In this document: positions 11,653 through 21,801 of the stretch, one piece after another | Position numbering within the stretch: position 1 is the first letter of the stretch | How the letters are laid out: each line of letters begins with the position of its first letter | Assembly (NCBI GenBank): GCA_026936325.1 | Contig: JAPTHN010000008.1 | Coordinates: 52,679,706 to 52,743,705, forward strand | From: Platynereis dumerilii | Taxonomy: Eukaryota; Annelida; Polychaeta; Phyllodocida; Nereididae | Reading direction: 5' to 3' | Length of the DNA: 64,000 bases | Notes under the pieces: generated by a model | Database searches by the model: none | What the model was told of the DNA's origin: nothing | What the model saw: only the letters and a program-made list of their open reading frames with translations | Position numbers and translations under genes: made by a program

Positions 11653-12029
11653 GGGACCGTTCAGAATTTATGACTGGGTGGGGGTGGCAGTTTTGCTGGA
11701 ACTTCCCATCAAAAATTGATACCCCCTCCTTGAGTTTCATGCGGATTTTTAGTACCCCAACCTTAGGTTTCATGCGTATTTTTAGTACCCCCCCCTCGAC
11801 ATACAAAGCAATACACACATACTGTTATACACGGCAACACGTACGTAAAAATGTCCACTAAAATGAGTTTATGTGTGTTTTTTAACATTTTTTTCTTTGT
11901 TAAAATGTCTTACCCCCCCTTGGAAGTGTTGTCAAAAATTAATACCCGTCCCCTTGAAACAAGTGTGAAAAGTCAGTACCCCCTCGGCCAAAACTCCCAC
12001 CCCCCCAGTCATAAATTCTGAACGGTCCC
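11653..12029. mobile_element. Harbinger-like MITE, copy 3
   Basis: 377 bp, same orientation as copy 1, with full GGGACCGTTCAGAATTTATG tips. TTA directly flanks both ends (11650-11652 and 12030-12032), the clearest target duplication of the three copies. Confidence 0.85.
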
Positions 12030-12032
12030 TTA

Positions 12033-12554
12033 CTTAATAAGAAAAGGTGATTAGTGGGCTCATGATGCATTAAATTGACCATTTTAACAGGATACAAAAT
12101 TTCTGATAGATACCGTTATATGGGGTGAGTAGGGACACAGGGGTGAATCGGGACAGAATTGGGACATGTATTATATTTTCAAAGATTATCTACTTCCACG
12201 TAACCGAGGGAATTCATTTTTGGCACGTGCACAGTACCAGCCCATATATTGACGGAATTTCATACTTCCAACTGCGGGCAGTGAGGAGCTGCAGTAACTT
12301 GAAATTGGCCCAGCATAATTTGAATTTTGACATCCTGGGCAAAACCTTGCTCATCCCTAAAAAAATATAATCACAAGAGCCATCAAACTTGCAGGAAACT
12401 TTTTCAATTGAAAATGGTATCAGGGTACCAGAGTAGTATACTAGATATGGGATTGTGTATATTTGGTCATGGGATAAGATCCAGGTCAATGACAAAGTTT
12501 CGCGAATAATCAAAATAGACTCATTTGAGTGTGCTAGCATAGCTTTTTGCTAAA
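12033..12554. other. Gene-free stretch
   Basis: Contains a G-rich block (gggtgagtagggacac, about 12123) resembling the tip of a MITE, but no partner end was found. No credible gene. Confidence 0.3.
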
Positions 12555-12792
12555 TATTATTGAACGCAGCCAGTTTGTTGGATTTGGTCTAAGAAATTTA
12601 GCTGTGATGGGTGCACTGAGTTTACATTCCCATGGCAATTGAAATGTGATTTAAACATTTTTACAGGCATAATGCTTTTAACATAGGTGATGATATACCT
12701 GAAACTACTTCTGTGAAAATTTCATTCAGCTGCTTTGATTGAAGAGAAAGGTCTGAAAAAAAGGTTGGTCTGAACTTTCTGAACGCCCTTAG
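12555..12792 (-). mobile_element. Mariner-type terminal repeat, right member of an inverted pair
   Basis: Inverted relative of 2557-2790. It reads outward as CTAAGGGCGTTCAGAAAGTT and is followed by TA at 12793-12794. It shares the T tract, ctctt..aagcagctgaatgaaa and the caga.agta.tttcagg block with the left member. Confidence 0.6.
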
Positions 12793-13096
12793 TATATATA
12801 TCATTTATCCGTTAACATTCATTACATAGTATGCAAACATACATGTAAATCATTGAAAGGCATATCACTGGATTACAATTGAATACATGTCACACAATGA
12901 CAATTATAATATATCACAGGATAACAATTAAAAAAAGGCTCAAATAAAATATCTAACATGTACCTTGCGTGCCATGACATCCATTCCTTTCTTTTTTATT
13001 GCCTGTCTCATAAAACATTTCATTCATCTGCCGATTTCTCGCCTAATTTCCATCTATTTTGTCTTTTTTAAAAATAGTAAATGTGGGTATAACGAT

Positions 13097-13640
13097 CAGG
13101 GCCGTATTAGTGCATTTCTGGGCCCAGGGCGAACTGTTTCTAAAGGGCCCCCCTAGCGCCCCAAAAACGCTCTAAATTTGGAAAAGTACATTCTCATACC
13201 AGCAAGGGCGGACTGGCGGCATTTCGGGCCCCATGGCAAAATAAGTCTGGGGGCCCCCGAAGTTCCTACCGCCGGCATTATTTCAAAAGAGAAAAGGAAA
13301 ATACTACAGCATAATATAGTTTGGTAAAGAGTTATTAGGATGTGGCCCTATACGTAAGAGGCTTCTGTCATCACAAAATCATAAATCTGATGGTAAAGTT
13401 TTACTTTTAAGTTCTTATAGGAATTTTATAATTTTTTACATCATGAGTGGGCCCGGCCCCCCTGAGTGGATGGGCCCGTGGCAGCTGCCACTCTGCCACA
13501 TTGGCCAGTCCGCCCCTGCATGCCAGTTACCCAACGCACTTTCTTTACAGTCGTGACTCTATTCAGCTTTATCATGGGCCCCCCTGAGATCGTGGGCCCA
13601 GGGCAAATGCCCCATTTGCCCATAGGTTAATACGGCCCTG
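13097..13640. mobile_element. hAT-like MITE containing a second hAT-like MITE
   Basis: Outer tips CAGGGCCGTATTA (left) and, inverted, CAGGGCCGTATTA (right). Flanking 8-mers ATAACGAT (13089-13096) and ATAACAAT (13641-13648) match at 7 of 8, diagnostic of hAT. Without the inner insert the element is about 220 bp with GGGCCC-rich subterminal sequence. Confidence 0.85.
13203..13518. mobile_element. Inner hAT-like MITE
   Basis: Tips CAAGGGCGGACTGGC (left) and CAGGGGCGGACTGGCC (right, inverted). Flanking 8-mers CATACCAG (13195-13202) and CATGCCAG (13519-13526) match at 7 of 8. It is younger than the 13097-13640 element that it interrupts. Confidence 0.85.
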
Positions 13641-13648
13641 ATAACAAT

Positions 13649-14310
13649 GACAATCACGACAATTTTTATACATGTAAGAACCAGGCGTAATCAGCAACCT
13701 TTGTCTTCGCTGACAATAAAATTCACCACTTTTATATTTCCACTACTCATTTGACTTTGATACCAACTTACCAAATTGTGTCCTCAGGTCCTTCATGAAG
13801 AGACATTGTCTTAAAATCTATATAAATCCAGTCATTTCAGAAAATATTCATATTTCTCAGTTTAAACAACATGTGCCTGACACAGACTGACTGGTCCTGA
13901 AAAATGAAACTACACTGTAAACAGAATACTTGATCATTATATATCAGCAAGATAAGGAGACTATTATCTGGCGTCTCATATTTTTGGTTAATAATCAACA
14001 AGGTTAGGAGGTGAAGTGACAGGTAAAATGCAGGTTTTTGTCTTTATGAGTACATGTAAGTTGCCAACTGACAGTCTGGAAACACTCTGTTTGTTTTACC
14101 ATCTAATTAGTTTTAACCGTGCTAGTCAATATTTTGATAAGACCAGCGAGAGGACGCTCACTAAAGGTTAGTTAACTAAAACAGTATTCATTTTGTTTTA
14201 CTGGTGCTTCACTTGTGCCTTTAAAATCTATGCACTTGGTGGGCTAATCAGGACTGGAAAAGGACATGGCTCTATGAATATCTGTTGGTTCCATTTGAGC
14301 TGTTGCAACA
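13649..14310. other. Gene-free stretch, nothing recognised
   Basis: No supported coding region, RNA gene or bounded repeat. Confidence 0.3.
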
Positions 14311-16238
14311 CCAAAAGCTGTTTATTATCGTTTTCATAGCTACATGTTTTTTGAAAACTTTATTTTGCAGTTAAACTGTGACATCATCAGGGTATCTGTG
14401 AATGTGATTGATCTAATCTTCAATCTGTGACATATCAGTTCAGAGTTTGACATCACGGTTTATGACAAAGGAAATCAAAACTGCCAGACAATTTTATCGT
14501 TTGTGTACAACCACAACAATCAACTTCTGTCTAAGCTGATTGTAACACCTTGCCAGAAGAGTCGCTGTTTCAATGTTTCCCAAACAAAGCCTGTTTTATT
14601 GTTTTTCACAAGACACTCGTCATCACAACGTCAAATCACTTTGTAACATTTGTTGTTAGTCTTTGTACACTACAGGCCAGAAGTTTGGAAACAGAATTTT
14701 GCTTGCCATTGGATCAGTGTTAGTCCCTGTGTTACATAAATTTGCTTGTGGGTGCATGGATTCTTATATGATCTAAAGAAAATGTCATAATAGCGGAGGG
14801 ATTGTATGGGTAGTTTCCACAGGACCCAAACAAGTGGCCAGGCATATCAATGAAATGGCAATGGCTAATGCTTACTCACTTTGACACATGTATCCCCATT
14901 TTTGACAGCAACCTTTGAAATTTAATGTTATTTTCACAAATTTACCTTTAATCATCCACTTCAAATTAATAAGGTCTTTTTCGATTTGATCAAGTAAGAA
15001 TCTGAAAAACCAGATGCAACACTTAGGAAATTACAAGTTCAAGTTTTATGTTCAAGGCAGTGGTGAGCAGCTTATCATTTCCAAAGTTTTAGCCAGCAGT
15101 GTAACTCTCCTTTGAGGATAATATTTAGTGTGGTTTGTTTGGTTCAGTTACATTCTATTGAAGCATCTATCAACCAGTGCAGGTATTAAGGTTAAACAAG
15201 CTGAACATACATAATCCATGTGTCAATGCATTTAGTCAGTTTCTTGAAATGCGTGCTTGTAATATACAAAGTTATGCAACTAAATCTGTTACATCGAGGT
15301 TTATTCACGATTGACCATATGGTCAAGACACAAATTCACAGCTTCAGGTGTTATCAACTGCCAGTTCACTTCACAGCTTCAATTCTTCTTTTGTATTTGA
15401 CCACTTCTGGCTCAGTTTTGTTTCAGTCACAGAACAATGACAAACAGCAAATTTCTTACAATGGGATGGTGTGCATTGATTGGAATTGAGCTGAACATCC
15501 AGATTTTCAGGGGGAGGGACTTGGAATTTTTCCTCAATGGGAAATTATATTTTATTTTGTGGCAACAGCGACATTAATTATTTATTTTTCAAGCATCCCA
15601 TATCCCAAAATGTTCATTTCTAAATCAAGCAACACCCCGTTTATAAAAACCCCACCAGAAATAATTATTTTAAGACTGCCCAGAAAGAGTTTATTCATTT
15701 TTTATTTAAAAAAAAAAAATCCAAACCAGAGCTTGTCACAAAAAAAAAAAAAAATCATATGAACTGATTCTCTCTTTTCATAATCACAGAACATAATATA
15801 TTTTCATTCAGTAGCAACCTGCATGAATGCTGGGACTTGCCAAAAATTGCCCATAGTTCATGTGAGGCAAATGTGCAATGATCAAAATTTAATTTTCTCA
15901 TTTTATGCCCTGTATGTTAGAAATAATTAAGAGACGTCATGGTAGGATAGGCCTACACCGCCACACACTCACCAATCCACAAATTCCTTAACCTGAACCC
16001 CTCTTATCCTCACGTAGCCTCAAATTCCCTCATTTTACCTTAAATTCCCTCACCTGGCCTCAAATACCATCAACAAGCCCCTCACTCTACTAAACTCAGC
16101 TCAACTCAACTAACCCCAGCTTTACCCTCAACGACCGTTGGTTACCCGTTCATCACAGTGGTTACCCTGTTGGACTATGTCGGCACGAGGGTGAATTCTG
16201 CCAGGAGGGCTGTTGAGAGGGGTCGGGGCAGGATGGGT

Positions 16239-16278
<40 letters not shown>

Positions 16279-17125
16279 TGTGAAGTGCAGCCCTCTAAGC
16301 CCAGTTCTGGGCGCTTACGAGGGTTGATTGATGAAATGGGAGAGAGAGCGGGAGTCCTCAACATGTTACACATTTACCCCATGTGAGGGATCTTTTACTT
16401 GCCAAGCATAGACACTGATACAAGTGGCCGCCAATTAAACGTCTCATCCGAACGACATCCAGCTGGAATTTTGCTCATGAAGGTCCTCTGAAAATTTTGG
16501 GTCCCCCACCCGGGGATCGAACCCATGCAGGCAAAGACCTTCAGCGGAGCAGGCGGGCACCTATGCCATTTGGCCACCCAGCTGCTAAAACTGGTAGGCC
16601 TTGACATCCGGTACTACTTGATTTTATTGGACCAGCAGGCTGCAGTACACAGTAAGATGTTATGTACCACTCTTGGTACCGATGGAACTTTTATAGATCG
16701 ATCATTGGTTGTCCAGACAGGACACGAAAACTGAACAGAAATTATTTATTTAAAAAAAAACAAACTCCCAAGCCCCCCCACCCTTGATATGAAATGTGCT
16801 CCCTGAATGTTGAATAAAAGCAAGTTCTAATCCTTGAGGTTCGGCACTCACACAAATCTGGGGTGTTATTCACGCTGTCTCTTGGTTATATCTTTAAAGT
16901 AACCAGGCATGACTGTACACCAAACTGCTAGTGGTAAAAAATAAAAGAGAGTTTTCAAACAGTGGTCAAATACAATAAAATTGCAATAACTGTGACACAA
17001 CTCAAAAAGGTGTCTGGCCATATGGTCAATCGTGAATAAACCTCACTACAGTTTTGAGATGAAGCGAAGTAAAAACTGGAAAAACACATATCAATGAAAA
17101 CGATAATAATGTATCACAGATACGG
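14311..17125. mobile_element. Possible element bounded by long diverged inverted repeats
   Basis: The segment 15296-15405 (ggtttattcacgattgacca, then tatttgaccact) matches the reverse complement of about 16955-17045. A further outer match (ttattatcgttttcat near 14315) pairs with 17097-17115. The left arm seems to have gained about 0.9 kb (14400-15290), which contains a Tc1-like tip caggccagaagtttggaaac at 14679. No coding frame. The outer limits are uncertain. Confidence 0.35.
16237..16584 (-). mobile_element. tRNA-derived SINE with (GATA)n tail
   Basis: Read on the minus strand from 16584: a tRNA-like head with A box TGGCCAAATGG and B box GGTTCGATCCC (16523-16513), then a conserved body (cgttcggatgagacgt) and a 3' part ending gaactgggc..agagggctgc. 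The tail is about ten TATC units (plus 16237-16278, GATA). A central block containing ttcggatgagacg is known from several invertebrate SINE families. The related fragment at 20572-20650 supports a family. Confidence 0.75.
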
Positions 17126-17278
17126 CTCTCTCAGACTGTCAATGGTCAGATTACTGGAAGTCGGTCGTTCGAGTGTATTAGAAATGACTGAATCACTGTC
17201 ATGATTTTAAGTTTTACAATGAAACTGCAACAAAATTCGAAAGATTTAGGCATCAGTTATAATCATGACATTCATCGT

Positions 17279-17451
17279 CAGTGGCACCAGGATTTATTCA
17301 AGGGGGGCCACGGGGGGCCAGACTATTCAACCGGGGGGGGGGGGAATGCGACTTGCAATAATAATATAATGACCTATGGTGCAATGTGTTTAAATTTGGC
17401 GGGGCGCAGAGGGGGGCCAAATTAATTTCAGGGCCCCTGGTGACGTCACTG
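17279..17451. mobile_element. hAT-like MITE (GGGGGG-rich)
   Basis: Tips CAGTGGCACCAGG and, inverted, CAGTGACGTCACCAGGGGC. Interior carries a G13 run and ggggggcca repeats. The flanking 8-mers do not match clearly, so the superfamily rests on the tips only. Confidence 0.5.
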
Positions 17452-17491
17452 TAATCGTCGCAACCATTCAATCGAAAATATATTAGTATAG

Positions 17492-17718
17492 GTTATTCAC
17501 CACGGGAGAGGGAATATGTGATTTATCACCCGAGGGCTTTAGCCCGAGGTGTGATAAACACATATTCCTGATCCCATGGTGAATAACTGGCTTATACCAT
17601 GAGACAAACACTCCAACAGTCAAACATGAGCGGATACCTGAACAACAAAGAATATGGGAATTATTTCCCTGCAATACTGGCATGTGATTGGCTGGCAGAG
17701 GTGTCGAATGGTATAAGT
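17492..17718. repeat. Hairpin-bearing foldback element
   Basis: A near-perfect hairpin at 17492-17588 has arms gttattcaccacggga and tatgtg..ttatcac around cccgagggctttagcccgag. Next to it, CTTATACCAT (17591) and ATGGTATAAG (17718) form short inverted ends. Non-coding; resembles a MITE with a nested foldback. Confidence 0.6.
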
Positions 17719-18022
17719 TGAATTGACAGTCATATGACCGTATTTGCAGTTTTGGAAGCCAACTTTATGCTGTTAAAAATACAGCCAGATTTTGTAAGAC
17801 ATGCAAGCTTATGAGATATTCCTGTAACGATGTATGTATAGATCAGTGAAACTGTAAATTTCCATGTTTTCATGAGCCTGTGAACAAGAAGCAACCAACC
17901 AAAATACTTTTTTTTACCATATAATATATTATTTTTTAACCGATTCAACAGAAACAAATGTGATGCTGAAAGTGGTTAGCTGGTCATTGAAAAGCAAAGT
18001 TGGAAGCCAAACAAATATGGCA

Positions 18023-18157
18023 CAGTGCCATATTTAGGGGGGCATTGGACCATGACCCCCCCCCCTCTCAGGCCCTTAAAATCAACACGAACATGGGGAG
18101 CGCCGCATATTCACCCAAAGTTATGGCCCCCTCAGGCCATTTCTAGATACGCTCCTG
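18023..18157. mobile_element. Short hAT-like MITE
   Basis: 135 bp. Left tip CAGTGCCATATTTAGGGGGG, right tip inverted CAGGAGCGTATCTAGAAATG. Flanking 8-mers agree at only 5 of 8 sites. Confidence 0.5.
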
Positions 18158-18189
18158 ATGTTACATTTTTAAAACTCAACATTTAATTA

Positions 18190-18400
18190 TTTCAGTGTTA
18201 TATCCCACCATAGGCAGTGAAGTTCTGGAAGACCATGTGATTCAAACCAAGTGCTTCATTATTGTGAACCGCATAATTAGTCCTAGAGCTGACACACTTT
18301 TATTTATGTTTTTGGCGCCAAGCAAGCAAATGAATGTGTATTTTTCAGAATTTTCTGCAGTTTCCAGATATATGGATTAGAGAGAAATCAATTTGCACTA
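18190..18400 (+). mobile_element. Decayed copy of the palindrome-core MITE
   Basis: Starts ttatatcccaccataggcag and runs through aagttctggaagaccatgtg, matching the core MITE found twice in the 19562-20410 palindrome. It loses similarity after ttggcgcca. Confidence 0.6.
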
Positions 18401-19561
18401 TTTTCAGGAAAATTGTTACCGTGACAACAAAAGCAGTAACATTGAAAACTGCTACAAATAAATTTGAATTTGTATAACTTGAGACACGTTTGATGCAAGA
18501 AAGTGAAATTCTACTAGTTTATGTAAATTAGGCCCATCTGACAAAAACTTAACATGACCATATATGGTCATAAAAGGGACAAAATGCTTATTTTTTTAAA
18601 CATTTTCTTATTTTTTCAAGAAATTCAGTTTTCCAGTTGCTGCTGTGGTCCCAAATAAAGGTTAGCTGAAATTAAATGAGTCTTGGTGAAACACATATCC
18701 TGCTTACCAAAACTACCAAATAACCAGTCACCATGGCAACTATTTTGAACTGAATGACCATATCAACCATTGACGAAATTCACTTTTATAACCCATAAGA
18801 AGGTCCTTGGAACAAAACAGCTATAGCATCTCACACAGTGATAGAATTTTGGCAATACAGAGAAATACATTTTCTGTAAATCTTAGGCAGTCAAAAATGC
18901 TCATGAAATGAATCTGGTTGCCATGGAAGTCACATTTGTTATTTGTTTTACGTTGTCCAAATCACACAATGTAGGGTAACAAAAATGTGTTTATAATCTT
19001 CTTAATTCTCTGCGGATTCAATTTAAAGCACACTGATTAACTTGGATTCCTTATCTCCGCTAACATTGCCAAATATAGTCTGTTGTTTTAACATGTTAGG
19101 TACAGTTTTACAGGAAGCATGTCAGTTTGGGTGAAACCCCTTTTCATTCATTGAGAACTGTAGTCATTCTTGTGGCTTCAGTCATCTAGCTCACATCTTT
19201 ATAAATTTGGGAATATATGAAGAACTGTATAAGGTATGCATTTTCCTTTTCATTACTTTAATTCAAAATTAGTGACTGGGTTTCTCATGGTTCTTAGAGC
19301 AATGCTCAAGTGTATAATCTATTCATGATTTTAAAAGTTCAACTGTCACAGTAATTTATTCATATATAGTCTGTATACGGTAATACAAAATTGTATTTTG
19401 TCTGTCAAGTATTTATTTAAATTACAAGGTTTGAGGCATACAGCTGAAACTCAGTGTTAAGACCTGTGTGTGTGTGTGAAGTGTTCACCAGTAACAATTG
19501 CTGAAGTTCTTATGGTCAGTCACTCAAGCTCCTAATAAAGGGTATCACTAATTATTCTATA
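18401..19561. other. Gene-free stretch, nothing recognised
   Basis: No supported coding region. Contains scattered ccatggcaac-like sequences and a (GT)n patch near 19470. Confidence 0.3.
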
Positions 19562-20410
19562 ATAAAACTTAATGGGAGTGTGGTTCACAGCAATGAACCT
19601 CATGAATGTCAGGTCGCGGAAGAATACAACACGAGTCCGAAGGACGAGTGTTTATTCTGCAGCAGACCTGACATGACTGAGGTTCATTGCTGTGAACCAC
19701 ACTCCCATTAAGTTTTATTTATATCCCACAATAAAAATAGACCTCCAGTAAAAATAATTAATAATTTCAAGTGGCACAATTTTGTTTGAATAGCCTCAAA
19801 AAGATCCCTAGCAACCACAACGACCAATCAGAGCGTCAAACCATTGTGACATCATCATTTCACTGCCCATTGTTTACATAACAACGTCAGATAATGAGAT
19901 GCATGTGGTTCACAACAATGAACCACATGGTGTGAATCACATGGTATTTTGCCAGAACTTCACTGCCTATTGTGGGATATAATATTATATCCCACAATAG
20001 GCAGTGTAGTTCTGGCAAAAAACCATGTGATTCAAACCATGTGGTTCATTGTTGTGAACCACATGAAAGAAGTCCTGACGTTGCTATGTAAACAATGGAC
20101 AGTAAAGTGATGACGTCACAATGTTTTGAGGCTCTGATTGGTCCGTGTGGTTGCTAGGGATATTTTTGGCGCCATTCAAACAAAATAGTGCCACATGAAA
20201 TCACTCTATTTTTTTTACTGGAGGTTTATTTTTATTGTGGGATATAAATAAAACTTAATGGGAGTGTGGTTCACAGCAATGAACCTCACTCATGTCAGGT
20301 CTGCACTGCACAGAATAAACACTCGTCCTTCGGACTCGTGTTGTATTCTTCCGCGACCTGACATTCATGAGGTTCATTGCTGTGAACCACATTCCCATTA
20401 AGTTTTATCA
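19562..20410. repeat. 850-bp nested palindrome (two head-to-head MITEs, each capped by a hairpin)
   Basis: The whole interval is an imperfect inverted repeat centred near 19983 (gggatataatattatatccc). Each arm holds an outer 160-bp unit that is itself a hairpin (ataaaacttaatgggagtgt ... acactcccattaagttttat; loop with acgagtccgaaggacgag), then a roughly 260-bp MITE with ATATCCCACAATA ends. A CRE-like tgacgtca lies at 20111. No open frame. Confidence 0.85.
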
Positions 20411-21640
20411 TAATACATGTGATTTATTGAATGACATTTTGAAAGTGTCAGGTAATATGCAATATAATTTACCATTGTTAATTTGTTTATTTCTAGAGCC
20501 GTTTCGGACCTCGGTCTGATCTCTGAATAAAACATATCGAACCAATATCCACGAGTCTGTCACAGTAAGTGCAGCCCACCGAGCCCTGTCTGGGTTCTCA
20601 CAAGGGTTGATTGAATCTTAACCATTTTGCCACCCAGCTGCCTTGTTGGAGGGATACGGCCTTGCTCAGGAAATTTTGGAAAAATGTCCAGGTGGGGTGG
20701 GGGCATGGAGATTATTTTAAAATAAATAATTCTTTGCCAAGTTTTGATGAAATAAATAAATTCTTTTTGGGCAGTCTTGAAATAAATCATTTCTTCAAGA
20801 GGTATTTCTTTATAAGGTTTAGCTTGATTTAGGAATGAATATTCGGGGACTTTGTACCATGCATGAAATAGATAAATGCCAATTTATTTTAGAATGCATT
20901 TATCCCAAACTTTTTTTTACAAATTTTGAAAACAAAATTTGTAAAGCAATATTTCGGGAAAAGAAATACGATTTAAATAATTTTTGAAAAAAAAAGACAT
21001 TTTAGAAAAAAATTAGTGTGGGACATTTAGAAAAAAAACAGCCATGGTAATTTTCCTTAGTTCAGCCCGATCGATTACGATGAACTTATAACTCACACAC
21101 CGGCAGTTTTACCAAAGCCAAGAAGCATGAGTACTTTATCATGACCAAAGAGTGAATTGAGGGATGAATTTCCACAAGTGAACAAAAGCGAAATGGATAG
21201 GAATAAAAAGAAGCTATAGAAACTAATTCAGAATAATTAAACCAACATTTTCCATTGATTTTTCCCTTCAGAAATAACCATAAATTGACTGTATGTTTCG
21301 TGGGCTATCAGGTTGTAATGATGTGGTTGTAGGGGCTTCCCCTGATAAAATACTTACTCCAATATTTGGTCGAAACTGTGATGCCCAGCTGAGGCTCATT
21401 CTCTACATGTAGAAGCCAGGGAATCTGACCCAGTTTAAAATGATATCACAGCTTGTAGTACTTTTACATAATATTGCAGTGCTAAAGAATAGAGTCATCT
21501 CTGACACCACACTTCAACAGCATAGAAAAGAACATGATATTCTATATTTTGAGGTCATAACCCTGTCCATGCCATGAATCTGAAATAACCAAATACCGAT
21601 CAAATAAAAAGTCTTAAAATACATCAATTGTATATGAAAT
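20411..21640. other. Gene-free stretch with a SINE fragment
   Basis: Positions 20572-20650 match the 3' part (gtgcagccc..gagccc.gtctggg, agggttgattga) and head (accattttgccacccagctg) of the 16237-16584 SINE, joined directly: an internally deleted copy. Elsewhere nothing is recognised. Confidence 0.5.
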
Positions 21641-21727
21641 TATGTCATGCCATATTGAGAATCCAAGTATTTTGCACGGATGGTCTTGAATTTCCTATCG
21701 ATTCCACAGATTCTTTTCACAATTCAT

Positions 21728-21801
21728 CATATATATCTTATGTCTACTTTGACAAATATCTCAGCAGGTTTTGAGGGCATTCACATTTATCATATTGAAA
21801 A
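21728..21801 (+). promoter_or_regulatory. Putative core promoter of lectin A
   Basis: A TATATATC box at about 21730, 72 bp before the ATG, is preserved in sequence and spacing before lectins B (33824) and C (41865). The surrounding sequence to the ATG, including tgacaaatatctcagcaggt, is also conserved among the three. Confidence 0.5.

Noticed and set aside
12214-12540. 108-residue minus-strand frame
   Set aside because: Low-complexity composition, no motif, lies between transposon ends.
16128-16373. Minus-strand frame across the SINE tail
   Set aside because: Reads through the (GATA)n tail; no independent support.
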